Part shown: piece after piece, positions 23,544 to 32,272 of the stretch
How positions within the stretch are numbered: the stretch's first letter is position 1
Layout: every line of letters begins with the position of its first letter
Source: Thiogranum sp.
GTDB lineage: Bacteria; Pseudomonadota; Gammaproteobacteria; DSM-19610
Direction of reading: 5' to 3'
DNA: 46,105 nt
NCBI GenBank assembly: GCA_024636585.1
Contig: JAGXGS010000027.1
Coordinates: 1-46,105, forward strand
Translations under genes and position numbers: made by a program
The notes under the pieces: model-generated
What the model saw: the letters and a program-made list of their open reading frames with translations, nothing else
The model's database searches: none
Told to the model about the DNA's origin: nothing

Positions 23544-23809
23544 CAGCGTTGCACCGGTTCGCGATCGCCAGCCAGTCGGTTGTAAAGCCAGGCGAACACA
23601 GCGCCGCCGATCAGTCCGTCCGCCAGGCCCCAGATCAACCCGATGAAGCTACCGGCGGGCGTGAAGGTATAGCCGCGATAGATCCTTCCGATCAGCGTCA
23701 TTTCGCTGCTGGCGCCGTCAAAGGCGATGACCCACCAGGTGATCAGGAACAGACCGACACCCAGCAGCAGGGCGCTGGTCACGGCAAACGAGCGAATATT
23801 CAGTTTCAT
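23543..23809 (-). CDS. Small two-helix membrane protein
   Basis: This 88-residue protein has two hydrophobic segments (SALLLGVGLFLITWWVIAF and SFIGLIWGLADGLIGGAVFA) around a loop with TLIGRIYRGYTFTPAG. Near-identical layouts are often labelled 'bacteriophage holin', but no phage genes are nearby and function is unknown. Its ATG overlaps the stop of the P1B-type ATPase gene (ATGA), so the two are translated together and may act together in the membrane. Confidence 0.75.
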   Translation of the reverse strand: MKLNIRSFAVTSALLLGVGLFLITWWVIAFDGASSEMTLIGRIYRGYTFTPAGSFIGLIWGLADGLIGGAVFAWLYNRLAGDREPVQR

Positions 23810-25929
23810 GGGTGGGTTCTCCCTTTCATGTGAAAGCGTGACTGCGCCGGTCGATCCCGCGGCGCGCGCGCAGCTTGCGCAAAATCTTCCGTTATGCGCT
23901 GCGAACCCGCGGCGAACGACTGGCGGGGCACTGCCGGGGCCCGGCCCAGCAGCCCGGTATTAAAAGCGATCACCACAGTGCTTAATGCCATCAGGGCGGC
24001 AGCGAGGAGAATAGGCACCAGAATGCCGGCGCTGTAGCCAACACCCGCTGCCAACGGGATTGCAATCAGGTTGTAGCCACCCGCCAGAGTCAGGTTCTGT
24101 ACCCGCTTGCGGCGTGCCGCGCGCGACAGCGCAAGCAGAGTGATGATGTTGCGCAGATCGCCGCTCACCAGCACCAGGTCGCCGGCTCTGACATCCAGAA
24201 CCGTCCCCGCCCCGACCGCGATACCAAGATCCGCCTGGATCAGGGCCGGCGCATCGCGGTCGCTGTCGCCCACCATGGCGACGCGCAGGCCACGTCGCTG
24301 CAGTTCGCGGATAGTGGAAGCCTGATCCGCCGGCGCCACCTCGGAGAAATACTCATCCAGCTCCAGCTCCCGCGCCACGCTGCGCGCTGCCGCTTCATCG
24401 TCGCCAGTCAACAGCATGCAGCGCAGGTTCATTTGCCGGAGCTGCGCGACCGCGATGCGCGATTCATGCCGGACCGCATCGACCAGCGCAATTGCGCCGA
24501 TGGCCTGGCCGTCACGAAGTACGAAAATCACGCTGTGACCCTGGTCCCGCCAGCGTTCCAGCACCGCGTTGTGGGGTTCGACACCATGCTCGCGTGCCAG
24601 ACCGGTGTTGGTAACCTGCAGCCGGTGTCCATCTACCTGTGCAGTGACGCCCAGACCGCTGTCATCGTGAAACTTTTCGATCGGCAGGAGATCGAGGCCG
24701 CGCTCCGAGGCGGCGCGCACGATGCCTCTGGCGACCGGATGTTCGGAAGCGTCTTCCAGAGACGCCGCCAGGCGCAGAATTTCTTCTTCAGTGAAGTCGC
24801 CAAAAGCGAGCATGCCGGCGATATCGAAGCGTCCCGCAGTGAGAATTCCGGTTTTGTTGAAGATGATCGCGTGCAGATCACGGGCGCGCTCAAAGGCACT
24901 GCGGTTGCGAATCAGCAGACCGTTCCAGGCACTGACACCCGCGCTTGCCATTATCACCAGCGGCACCGCCACCGCCAGCGCCTGTGGGGAAGCGATCAAC
25001 AGAACGGCCAGTGCACGCCTCAGCGTGAAATCGTATGACTGGCCCAGTCCGAGCCATGCCAGCACCGTCAGCAGGGTCACTGCCAGTACTGCCCAGGTCG
25101 CCCATACCGCCGCTCGATCCGCCAGTTTACGCACCCGTGAGTGGGAGGACTGCGCCTCACGCACCATTTCGACCGCCTTGCCGAGATAGCACCGCGCACC
25201 GGGCGCTGTCACCCGAACCTTGATAGGTCCTTCGATATTGAGAGATCCCGCGAGCGCCTGCTGGCCCGGCATTCGCGCCACCGGCATCTTCTCGCCGGTG
25301 AACATCGACCGGTCCAGGTGCGTGTTCCCGGTGCTGATGACACCGTCAGTGGGCACCGTTTCGCCGGGCTGGACGACGATCAGGTCGTCCGGTTTCAGCG
25401 AGTCGGTTGCGACATCCTCAACGCTGTTGTCGCGGCGCAGCCGGTGCGCCTGACCGGGAAGCAGCCCGGCCAGTGCATCGAGTGAACCGGATACCCGCAT
25501 CACCGAGCGCACAGCCAGCCACTGCCCGAGCAGCACGATGTCGATCAGCAGGGCGAATTCGAGGAATGTCAGCTGCCCCGGCAGTCCGGCTGCAACCAGT
25601 CCGGCATAGAGGTAGACAACAGTGATAGCTATGCCGATCAAGGTCATTGCGGCTGGCCGGCGCTGACTCATCTCGGCAGCCCAGCCCCTGAGAAACGGCC
25701 AGCCAGCGTAGAAATAAATCGCCGAAGCGAACAGGAATGCGAGTATCGGAGTGCCCCGGAAATTCTGCAGCAACTCGAACCCCGACAGGCTGTTCAGCAA
25801 CGGCGACAGCAGCAGGACTGGTAGCGTGAGCAGTATCGATACCTGCAGGCGCCGACCCAGGTCGGTCAGTCTGCCGATGGGCGGCGCGAACGCGTGTTGG
25901 CCGCGCTCGCGTGGCTCCGCATGGCTCAT
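23806..25929 (-). CDS. P1B-type ATPase with degenerate catalytic motifs (probable pseudoenzyme)
   Basis: This 707-residue protein has the full P1B heavy-metal ATPase architecture without an N-terminal metal-binding domain, and keeps the P1B-specific His397-Pro398 (SEHPVARG) and the TGE of the actuator domain (211-213). Three key sites are changed. The phosphorylated Asp of DKTGT is Asn358 (FNKTGIL). The membrane metal motif CPC/CPx is Ser-Pro-Gln (314-316). The hinge GDGxNDxP reads GDSDRDAP (554-561). Autophosphorylation and copper-type coordination should both be lost. The frame is long and intact, arguing for a retained non-transport role. It follows dodecin by nine bases and overlaps the small membrane-protein gene. 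Confidence 0.85.
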   Translation of the reverse strand: MSHAEPRERGQHAFAPPIGRLTDLGRRLQVSILLTLPVLLLSPLLNSLSGFELLQNFRGTPILAFLFASAIYFYAGWPFLRGWAAEMSQRRPAAMTLIGIAITVVYLYAGLVAAGLPGQLTFLEFALLIDIVLLGQWLAVRSVMRVSGSLDALAGLLPGQAHRLRRDNSVEDVATDSLKPDDLIVVQPGETVPTDGVISTGNTHLDRSMFTGEKMPVARMPGQQALAGSLNIEGPIKVRVTAPGARCYLGKAVEMVREAQSSHSRVRKLADRAAVWATWAVLAVTLLTVLAWLGLGQSYDFTLRRALAVLLIASPQALAVAVPLVIMASAGVSAWNGLLIRNRSAFERARDLHAIIFNKTGILTAGRFDIAGMLAFGDFTEEEILRLAASLEDASEHPVARGIVRAASERGLDLLPIEKFHDDSGLGVTAQVDGHRLQVTNTGLAREHGVEPHNAVLERWRDQGHSVIFVLRDGQAIGAIALVDAVRHESRIAVAQLRQMNLRCMLLTGDDEAAARSVARELELDEYFSEVAPADQASTIRELQRRGLRVAMVGDSDRDAPALIQADLGIAVGAGTVLDVRAGDLVLVSGDLRNIITLLALSRAARRKRVQNLTLAGGYNLIAIPLAAGVGYSAGILVPILLAAALMALSTVVIAFNTGLLGRAPAVPRQSFAAGSQRITEDFAQAARAPRDRPAQSRFHMKGRTHP

Positions 25930-25938
25930 GGCCTGACC

Positions 25939-26142
25939 TTATTCTTCCAGGGTAAAGGTAATCTTGGCGTTTATGCGATAGCGGGTGATGCGGTTATCTT
26001 CCACTTTGGCTTCCATCTCCTTGATGTAGATCGAACGGATGTGACGCACACTTTCCGCCGCCGTCGTTACGGCATTCTGCGCAGCAGCTTCCCAGCTCTG
26101 GTCGGACTCCGCCAGCACCTCGATTACCTTGAGCATTGACAT
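25939..26142 (-). CDS. Dodecin (flavin-storage protein)
   Basis: This 67-residue protein is a dodecin: a short beta strand (LKVIEVLAESDQ), the flavin-stacking Trp in SWEAAAQNAV, a helix and two further strands ending KITFTLEE. Dodecins form hollow dodecamers that bind riboflavin, FMN or CoA and buffer free flavin. The ATG at 26142 has AGGGAG about ten bases upstream; an in-frame ATG six bases later is also possible. It heads the run with the degenerate ATPase, the small membrane protein and the glycosylase. FNR-type box E is 66 bp upstream. Confidence 0.92.
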   Translation of the reverse strand: MSMLKVIEVLAESDQSWEAAAQNAVTTAAESVRHIRSIYIKEMEAKVEDNRITRYRINAKITFTLEE

Positions 26143-26201
26143 CGATTGCACTCCCTGACCCATGATGTCACTGCATGGTAGAGGGTCCATTTGCACTGTC
26201 A

Positions 26202-26215
26202 TTGATAAACTTCAA
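26202..26215. promoter_or_regulatory. FNR-type box E
   Basis: TTGA-TAAACT-TCAA inside CATTGA-N6-TCAATG. It is centred 66 bp from the dodecin start and 79 bp from the divergent 26288 start. On the dodecin side TACCAT (26180-26175) is a possible -10 at class II spacing. Confidence 0.65.
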
Positions 26216-26287
26216 TGATTATTCCGGCCAGCCGCGCGATTTTTGCCTCATGCTCCAGGGTGGCAAAAAACGCGCGGGAGAGACTGA

Positions 26288-26608
26288 ATGGCAATAGACG
26301 AAAAGCTGGTGCAGGCGGTCTGGGAAAAAGCCCGGGGTATGCCTGATCGTGATCAGACGGAATGGCGCCGCGACCAGTGTGGCGCATGGTTGCATCGCTT
26401 CCAGTACAACAACGGCAAGTCCGAATATGGATGGAAAATACTGAACGTGGTAGCCGGCGGAGATGATGAACTGGAGAACCTGCAGCCCTTTCATTGGGAC
26501 AATACTTTTGATATCGAACAGGGGCGGCCGCGATGCCGGACCAGTGCTGACCGCGCCGGCATCACGCCGGGGCAGTACGTTGATCAACCTCGCAACACGA
26601 GCGCCTGA
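26288..26608 (+). CDS. Degenerate HNH-fold protein of unknown function
   Basis: This 106-residue protein resembles small HNH-type proteins: WRRDQCGAWLHRFQY, GKSEYGWKI, then LENLQPFHWDN, where true HNH members read W-E-I-D-H near the middle and N-L-x-P-L-x-W-x-N at the end. The central His and Asp of the nuclease site are absent (GWKILNV), so it is probably not a nuclease. The C-terminus is Arg/Thr-rich. The ATG has GGGAGAG upstream. It is divergent from dodecin across an FNR-type box and precedes a BCAM0308-family gene by 38 bp. Confidence 0.65.
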   Translation: MAIDEKLVQAVWEKARGMPDRDQTEWRRDQCGAWLHRFQYNNGKSEYGWKILNVVAGGDDELENLQPFHWDNTFDIEQGRPRCRTSADRAGITPGQYVDQPRNTSA

Positions 26609-26646
26609 TGGCACAGGCCTCACAGCTGAGTTAAACGGAGCGGACA

Positions 26647-27156
26647 ATGAGTGGCAAAGACGGGAACGTGGCCGAACGCGGCCGGCAGGATCGCCTGATC
26701 AAGGAAAATGTGCATGACCCTTACATGACGCGCAGTAAACCTGTCGAACCTACTGTGTGTCCTGAATGCCGGGTTGTATTCACCAGCGGCAGGTGGCAGT
26801 GGCTGGCGGAGATTCCCGAGGGGGCCAATAGTGAACTGTGCCCGGCCTGCCAGCGCATCCATGACCGGGTGCCGGCAGGAATCCTGACGCTGCGCGGTGA
26901 ATTTCTCGCCCAGCACCGCGATGAAATCATGAGCCTGGTGCACAACAAGGTGGATGCGGAGAAGGCGCAGCATCCCATGAAGCGTCTCATGAATATCGAG
27001 GATGAAGAAGATGAAGAAGGCGGCGTGGTGATTACTTTCACCGACGTGCATCTGCCGCGTGGCGTGGGTGAGGCTATTGCGCGTGCCTATGAAGGCGACC
27101 TCGACATTCATTACACCGAAGAGGCGGGTATCGTGCGGGTTTACTGGACGCGCTAG
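26647..27156 (+). CDS. BCAM0308-family zinc-ribbon protein
   Basis: This 169-residue protein has an N-terminal four-Cys zinc ribbon (VCPECRVVF and LCPACQRIHD), a helical middle (GEFLAQHRDEIMSLVHNKV), an acidic Glu/Asp patch and a C-terminal alpha/beta part (VVITFTDVHLPRGVGEAIAR, then YEGDLDIHYTEEAGIVRVYW). The layout matches the family named after BCAM0308 of the Burkholderia cenocepacia low-oxygen-activated locus. Molecular function is unknown; Nmd3-like zinc domains suggest nucleic acid or ribosome contact. It is co-oriented with the degenerate HNH gene. An alternative product cannot be excluded by eye. Confidence 0.75.
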   Translation: MSGKDGNVAERGRQDRLIKENVHDPYMTRSKPVEPTVCPECRVVFTSGRWQWLAEIPEGANSELCPACQRIHDRVPAGILTLRGEFLAQHRDEIMSLVHNKVDAEKAQHPMKRLMNIEDEEDEEGGVVITFTDVHLPRGVGEAIARAYEGDLDIHYTEEAGIVRVYWTR

Positions 27157-27167
27157 TGCTGGCGGCA

Positions 27168-29126
27168 TCAGGCGCTGTCATGGCCGTTGAGCAGATACTG
27201 CTCGGCGCGCGCCAGTGCTTCGGGCGTGCCATGCACGATCAGAGTGTCCTGGGCCTGGATGCGCATGTTCGCATCGGGATTGGCACCCCTTATGCCATGG
27301 CGTCGCACGGCTGTGACATGTACCCCGTGCTCGCTCAGACGCAGTTCGCCCAGCGTCTGGCCTGCTGCAAAAGCATGGGCCGGAATCGCAATGATGCCCA
27401 GCCGCTCGCGGCGATTTTCAGGCCTTCGGCCATTGAAGAGGCCACGTAACAGTCGATAGCGGTCGGCGCGAATCCGGTCGCTGCGTTCCACTACACGCGC
27501 GACCGGAACCCCCAGCAGAGTCAGCACATGTGTCGCGATCGCAAGGCTGGTTTCCAGCGTGTCGGGAATGACTTCGGTTGCTCCGGCGGCCAGCAACTCA
27601 TCGAGGTGCTTTTCGTCAGTCGCACGAACCAGCGCACTGATATCGGGCCGCAGCATGTGCACGTGTCCCAGCGTTTTGAGCGCTGCACGCCAGTCATCGA
27701 AGGTGATGACCACCGCCTGTGCGCGTTCCAGTCCGGCGGCCGCCAGAATATGACGACGGGTGGCATCGCCATAGGTGATGCGCTCGTCCTCGCCAGCCGT
27801 TTTCAGGCGGGAGGGATCGAGATCCATGGCGATGTATTCCACCTTTTCCTCATCCAGCAACCAGGCAACATTTTTCCCGACCCGGCCATAGCCGCACAGG
27901 ATCACATGTGAACTGAGTTCTCCGGCTGCGGACGCAACCGCGTCACTCGCGGCCGCATCGCTTTGCTGAATGCTTTTCACCGGCAGTCGTTGCACCATGG
28001 CATAGCTGTAGCGCACCAGCAGCGGCGCAGCCACCATGCTGAGCAGTACTGCAGTCAGGACCATCTGAGCGGGCGCACCTTCCAGCACCCCCATCTGTAG
28101 CGCCAGAAACAGTATCACCAGACTGAACTCGCCGCTGTGCGCCAGCGCAATGCCGGTGCGCGCGGCGGTGGCCAGCAGGATGCCCGAGGCGCGCGTCAGG
28201 AGTCCCACCAGCAGCCCCTTGATCAGTATCAGGCCTGCCGTCACGAGCAGCACCGTTGGCCAGTTCTGCCCCAGACTTTCCAGATCGACCAGCATGCCAA
28301 CGGTGATGAAGAACAGACCGAGCAGGACGTCCTGAAAGGGTCGGATATCCGACTCCACCTGGTGTCTGAATTCGGTTTCACCGACCACCAGTCCGGCCAT
28401 GAAGCCGCCGAGCGCAAGCGACAGGCCCATTGCATGGGCAAATTGCGCGGCGCCCAGGCCGACTGTCAGTACCGCCAGCATAAACAGTTCCGCCGAGTGA
28501 AACCGCGCGATGTAGCGAAACAGCGGGCGGATCAGTAGCCGCCCCACAAACAGCAGAGCCAGGAAAACCGCTGCGCCCTTGGCCAGGGCCAGGGCAATGT
28601 CCGATGCCTGGGAGAGCGGGCTCCCGCTCATCATGACCGGCATGATCATGAGGAAAATGACTGTGGCAAGGTCCTGGAACAGCAATATGCTGATAGTCGC
28701 ACGCCCATACAGGGAATTCAGTTCGCCCTGTTCGATGAGCAGGCGCGATACGATCGCCGTGGACGACATGGCCAGCGCGGCGCCCACTACGACGGCGGTG
28801 AATGGCGGCAGCTGTAGAGCCCAGGCCAGCAGTGCGAACACCGCCGCCGCCAGCAGTACCTGCATGCCGCCCAGTCCCAGCACCATGAAGCGATCCGCCC
28901 ACAGGCGCGACAGGGAAAATTCCAGGCCGATTGTGAACATCAGAAAAACAATGCCGAATTCGGCCATCTGCTGGATGACATCGTAGTCGGGTACTACCCC
29001 CAGTCCATGCGGACCGACCACCACACCGACCAGCAGAAAACCGATAATCGGTGACAGGCCAAGCCGTTGCACGAGAGCTACCAGGAGCAGGGAAGCGATG
29101 AGGAGGATAAGTATGCTGTTGATCAT
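27168..29126 (-). CDS. KefB-type cation:proton antiporter with RCK (TrkA-N/TrkA-C) domains
   Basis: This 652-residue CPA2 antiporter has about 12 membrane helices (to residue about 385; opening INSILILLIASLLLVALVQR, then GFLLVGVVVGPHG), a Rossmann TrkA-N domain with the nucleotide loop CGYGRVGKNVAW, and a TrkA-C domain (about 560-640, GIIAIPAHAFAAGQTLGEL). Such proteins exchange K+ or Na+ for H+ and protect against electrophiles or pH stress. The start at 29126 is chosen because the longer frame crosses the FNR-type box. There is no clear ribosome site. It is divergent from the aldolase gene. Confidence 0.88.
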   Translation of the reverse strand: MINSILILLIASLLLVALVQRLGLSPIIGFLLVGVVVGPHGLGVVPDYDVIQQMAEFGIVFLMFTIGLEFSLSRLWADRFMVLGLGGMQVLLAAAVFALLAWALQLPPFTAVVVGAALAMSSTAIVSRLLIEQGELNSLYGRATISILLFQDLATVIFLMIMPVMMSGSPLSQASDIALALAKGAAVFLALLFVGRLLIRPLFRYIARFHSAELFMLAVLTVGLGAAQFAHAMGLSLALGGFMAGLVVGETEFRHQVESDIRPFQDVLLGLFFITVGMLVDLESLGQNWPTVLLVTAGLILIKGLLVGLLTRASGILLATAARTGIALAHSGEFSLVILFLALQMGVLEGAPAQMVLTAVLLSMVAAPLLVRYSYAMVQRLPVKSIQQSDAAASDAVASAAGELSSHVILCGYGRVGKNVAWLLDEEKVEYIAMDLDPSRLKTAGEDERITYGDATRRHILAAAGLERAQAVVITFDDWRAALKTLGHVHMLRPDISALVRATDEKHLDELLAAGATEVIPDTLETSLAIATHVLTLLGVPVARVVERSDRIRADRYRLLRGLFNGRRPENRRERLGIIAIPAHAFAAGQTLGELRLSEHGVHVTAVRRHGIRGANPDANMRIQAQDTLIVHGTPEALARAEQYLLNGHDSA

Positions 29127-29202
29127 GACAGCCGTAGTGTAACGCGCAAAATGGTGCTGATATGAAGATAATGTCAATCGCTTTTCCAGCTCTGGCAGTA
29201 GA

Positions 29203-29216
29203 TTGAAAAATATCAA
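29203..29216. promoter_or_regulatory. FNR-type box F
   Basis: TTGA-AAAATA-TCAA, centred 83 bp from the antiporter start and 81 bp from the aldolase start. GATAAT (29240-29245), five of six matches to the -10 consensus, sits at class II spacing for the aldolase, predicting a start near 29251. Confidence 0.7.
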
Positions 29217-29290
29217 TGCGGTGCGGCTGGCTGGTTCGGGATAATCAGCCGGAAACCGGCTCGGCTCCCTGGAGTCAATGGAGGAAGGCT

Positions 29291-30325
29291 ATGAATCTGC
29301 AGAAACTGGAGACAACCGCCAATGCCATGGTTGTGTCTGGAAAGGGCATACTTGCCATGGACGAAAGTTCGCCCACGGCCGCCAAACGCTTGCGTGCAGT
29401 CGGCGTCGAAAGCACCGCCGAAAATCGCGCCGCCTATCGCACCCTGTTGCTGGGAACACCCGGGCTTGGTGAGTATATCAGCGGTGCCATTCTCTATGAC
29501 GAAACCATACGCCAACGCACCACCGACGATGGCAGCGCATTCCCGGAGTTGATGCGCCGGCAGGGAATCATCATCGGTATCAAGGTGGACGGCGGGGCCA
29601 AGGATCTCGCCGGCCATCCCGGTGAAAAAGTCACCGAGGGTCTGGACGGACTGCGCGAGCGTCTGGCTGAATATGCCGATTTCGGTGCACAATTCTGCAA
29701 GTGGCGTGCAGTTATTACCATCGGCCAGGAGCTGCCGACGCGCGCCTGTATCGAAGCCAATGCGCATGCGCTGGCCCGCTATGCGATGCTGTGCCAGGAA
29801 GCCGACATGGTTCCCATCGTGGAACCGGAAGTGCTGATCGATGGCGACCACAGCATCGAGCGCTGTTATGACGTGACGCTGGAAACCCAGCGTGCGGTAT
29901 TCGAACAGTTGTACCGTCAGGGTGTCGCATTCAGCGGCATGGTCTTGAAACCCAGCATGGTGATTTCCGGCAAGGGAGCCGCCCGGCGGGCTCCGGTCGA
30001 ACAGGTTGCCGAGCAGACGCTGCGTTGTCTGCGTAACACAGTTCCCGCGGCAGTACCGGGTATCGCGTTTCTGTCCGGTGGTCAGAGTGACGAAGAGGCC
30101 ACGGCACATCTGAACACCATGAATCTCATGGCGAAAAATTTGCAGCTGCCCTGGCGATTGACGTTTTCCTATGCACGGGCGTTACAGCAGGTAACGCTGG
30201 CCACCTGGAAAGGCGAGGCCGGCAATGTTGAAGCCGCGCGCAAGGTGTTGCTGCACCGCGCCCGACTCAATGCGCTCGCCAGCAGTGGCAGTTATGATCA
30301 GGCGATGGAGAAACAGGCCGCCTGA
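29291..30325 (+). CDS. Fructose-bisphosphate aldolase class I
   Basis: This 344-residue enzyme is a class I (Schiff-base) aldolase of the animal/plant type. The lysine that forms the Schiff base is in GMVLKPSMV. Other signatures are GKGILAMDESSPT near the N-terminus, KVDGGAKDL, VEPEVLIDGDH and FLSGGQSDEEAT. It splits fructose-1,6-bisphosphate in glycolysis or works in reverse in the Calvin cycle. The ATG at 29291 has GGAGGAAGG immediately upstream. A well-placed FNR-type box and -10 suggest low-oxygen induction, fitting glycolytic use of stored glucan. Downstream SDR gene is convergent. Confidence 0.95.
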   Translation: MNLQKLETTANAMVVSGKGILAMDESSPTAAKRLRAVGVESTAENRAAYRTLLLGTPGLGEYISGAILYDETIRQRTTDDGSAFPELMRRQGIIIGIKVDGGAKDLAGHPGEKVTEGLDGLRERLAEYADFGAQFCKWRAVITIGQELPTRACIEANAHALARYAMLCQEADMVPIVEPEVLIDGDHSIERCYDVTLETQRAVFEQLYRQGVAFSGMVLKPSMVISGKGAARRAPVEQVAEQTLRCLRNTVPAAVPGIAFLSGGQSDEEATAHLNTMNLMAKNLQLPWRLTFSYARALQQVTLATWKGEAGNVEAARKVLLHRARLNALASSGSYDQAMEKQAA

Positions 30326-30339
30326 GGCATGGTGCCGGA

Positions 30340-31038
30340 TCACCAGGGCATGTGGGTTCCATCGTACTTGATGAACGATCCCGAATCCGCCTGCGAAAAA
30401 CCGTCGATGACGCTGCGCAGGCCGCGCACACTTTCCGCCGCACTGATGCCTGCGTCGGGTCCCATGCGCGTCTGCACGGCGCCAGGGTGCAGCAGCAGTA
30501 CGCCGACCTTGCGCGGCCGCAGCGCTATCGACAGGCCGCGCATGCTGGCGTTGAGGGCGGCTTTGCTGGAGCGGTAGTAATAGCTGCCTTCGCTGTCGAT
30601 GTCGGTGGTGCTGCCCATATGACTGGTCATCACCGCCACCAGCCGACGTTCGCTGGCGGCCACGTTGTTCAGCAGCGCTTCTGTGATGCGCATTGCGCCC
30701 AGTGTGTTGACTTCGAAAGTGCGTAACCATTGATCATAGCGAATGCCCCCTGGTTCCGGCAGGCGGTAGTCATACTCCAGATAGACCCCGGCATTATTGA
30801 ACAGGATGTCGAGCGGTATGTTCTCCAGTTCCCAGGCAATGGCGCGGATGTCTTCCGCCACCGTTACGTCCAGGCGATGAATAGATACCTGCCTGCGATT
30901 GTCGGCGAGCGCATGCAGGGCCCGGGCTTCGGCCGGATGGCGGCAGGTGGCATAGACGCGCCAGCCGGCTTCTGCATACTGGGATGCCAGCTCCAGCCCG
31001 ATGCCGCGGTTGCTGCCGGTGATCAGAATATTCGACAT
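30340..31038 (-). CDS. Short-chain dehydrogenase/reductase
   Basis: This 232-residue SDR has the cofactor loop TGSNRGIG, the NNAG motif and the catalytic YxxxK (YYYRSSKAAL). It most resembles the csgA/sniffer-like branch (ILFNNAGVYLEY). The substrate cannot be deduced. It is the last gene of the BON/PRC/ApgM run, eight bases after the ApgM-like stop. Arg after the Tyr of the first loop region suggests NADPH but this is weak evidence. Confidence 0.88.
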   Translation of the reverse strand: MSNILITGSNRGIGLELASQYAEAGWRVYATCRHPAEARALHALADNRRQVSIHRLDVTVAEDIRAIAWELENIPLDILFNNAGVYLEYDYRLPEPGGIRYDQWLRTFEVNTLGAMRITEALLNNVAASERRLVAVMTSHMGSTTDIDSEGSYYYRSSKAALNASMRGLSIALRPRKVGVLLLHPGAVQTRMGPDAGISAAESVRGLRSVIDGFSQADSGSFIKYDGTHMPW

Positions 31039-31046
31039 GCCGCTGC

Positions 31047-32270
31047 TCAGGCTCCGAACTGGCTGAGGCGGGTGGCATGCGCCAGCGCCAGGCCCATGAG
31101 CAGCTTGCCCGGTAGCAGACCCAGTCCACCCCGGCGACAGGCGGCTTCGTTAAAATGCTCGACAGCATCGGCGTGAGTACCGGGCGCATAGATCAACACC
31201 GGCACCGGATGCCAGCTGTGTCCGGCAATGCCGACGCGCGTGGAGTGATCCGTCGACACCACCAGTACCTCCGGATGCAGCTCCAGCAGGGCGGGGATGT
31301 GCCGGTCTACTGCTTCGATAACTGCCACTTTACGGGCCAAATCCGTGTCCGCATCCTCGTCACCGGCGACCCTGGCATGCAGTAGATAAAAGTTGTGCGC
31401 TTCTTTGTAATGCCGCGCCAGCAGGTCGAAGGCTGAGTCAAGATGATCCGGCACCGCCGTCACATCCATGCCGAGCAATCTGCTGAGGCCGCGGTACAGG
31501 GGCGATTGCGCAATACATATACCCTGCAGGCGAAAACGCTGGTACAGAGTTGGCAGCGGCGTATAGCGCTGGAAGCCGCGCAGCAGCATGGCGTTGCCCT
31601 GGTCTTCATCATCGAGCACTGCGTGCACGCCTGCCAGGAAACTGCGCAGCAGCTGGGCTGTGCCTCGAGCCGCCACACTCCTGGCCTCCGGTTCGCGCGG
31701 CGGGACGCCGTTCGATTGCGGGTCTGTATCGTGAATGTCAGCCGCAAGATTGCTGCCGCGCAGCACCAGTACGGCGCGGTGCTCGCCCACGGGTTCCAGA
31801 AAATATTCGCCATCGAAATCCCGCTCGACGGCGGTGCGGATTTTTTTGCACAGGCGACGGGCCAGTGCAGTCGAGATACCTTCGGGCTGCCGGTCGGAAA
31901 TATGTCCATTGGCCTTGATGGTCGCGAAGTTCACGCGTGCGGCAATATCGCCATCGCGCAAATCGAAGTTGATCTCCATGGCCGCCAGTACACCGCGTTC
32001 GAGATGGAACTTGAGCGGATCGTAGCCGAACAAAGCCAGGTGACCCGGCACACTGCCAGGCTTGATACCGGGGCTTAGCAGCTCCAGCTGGCCACAGGCC
32101 GCCGAGCGGGTCACCCGATCGAGGTGCGGCGTATGCGCCAGCTCGAGTGCAGTTTTTCCAGTGGCTGCATCATGCAGTCCGCCCGCGCCATCGAGTACCA
32201 GATGAATGATGCGCCCTCCGGCGCGGGCAAGGTTCCGGCAGGGCGGGGAGAGTTTCAATTGAGCAATCAT
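31047..32270 (-). CDS. ApgM-like 2,3-bisphosphoglycerate-independent phosphoglycerate mutase family protein
   Basis: This 407-residue alkaline-phosphatase-superfamily protein matches archaeal-type phosphoglycerate mutase: an early metal motif LVLDGAGGL, KTALELAHTPHLDR, a candidate phosphorylated Ser in GIKPGSVPGHLALFGYDP, and the late metal site STDHSTRVGIAGHSWHPVPV. Typical members read GSDTAHLSLLGYDP at the Ser loop; here Asp and Thr after the Ser are Val and Pro. It would interconvert 3- and 2-phosphoglycerate, or it may have a changed phosphate substrate. The ATG at 32270 has GGAAG upstream; it overlaps no neighbour but lies two bases after the PRC gene stop. Confidence 0.8.
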   Translation of the reverse strand: MIAQLKLSPPCRNLARAGGRIIHLVLDGAGGLHDAATGKTALELAHTPHLDRVTRSAACGQLELLSPGIKPGSVPGHLALFGYDPLKFHLERGVLAAMEINFDLRDGDIAARVNFATIKANGHISDRQPEGISTALARRLCKKIRTAVERDFDGEYFLEPVGEHRAVLVLRGSNLAADIHDTDPQSNGVPPREPEARSVAARGTAQLLRSFLAGVHAVLDDEDQGNAMLLRGFQRYTPLPTLYQRFRLQGICIAQSPLYRGLSRLLGMDVTAVPDHLDSAFDLLARHYKEAHNFYLLHARVAGDEDADTDLARKVAVIEAVDRHIPALLELHPEVLVVSTDHSTRVGIAGHSWHPVPVLIYAPGTHADAVEHFNEAACRRGGLGLLPGKLLMGLALAHATRLSQFGA

Positions 32271-32272
32271 GC

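Noticed and set aside
23543-23809. Phage holin
   Set aside because: The label is common for this two-helix family, but no phage genes are nearby and the gene is coupled to an ATPase gene.
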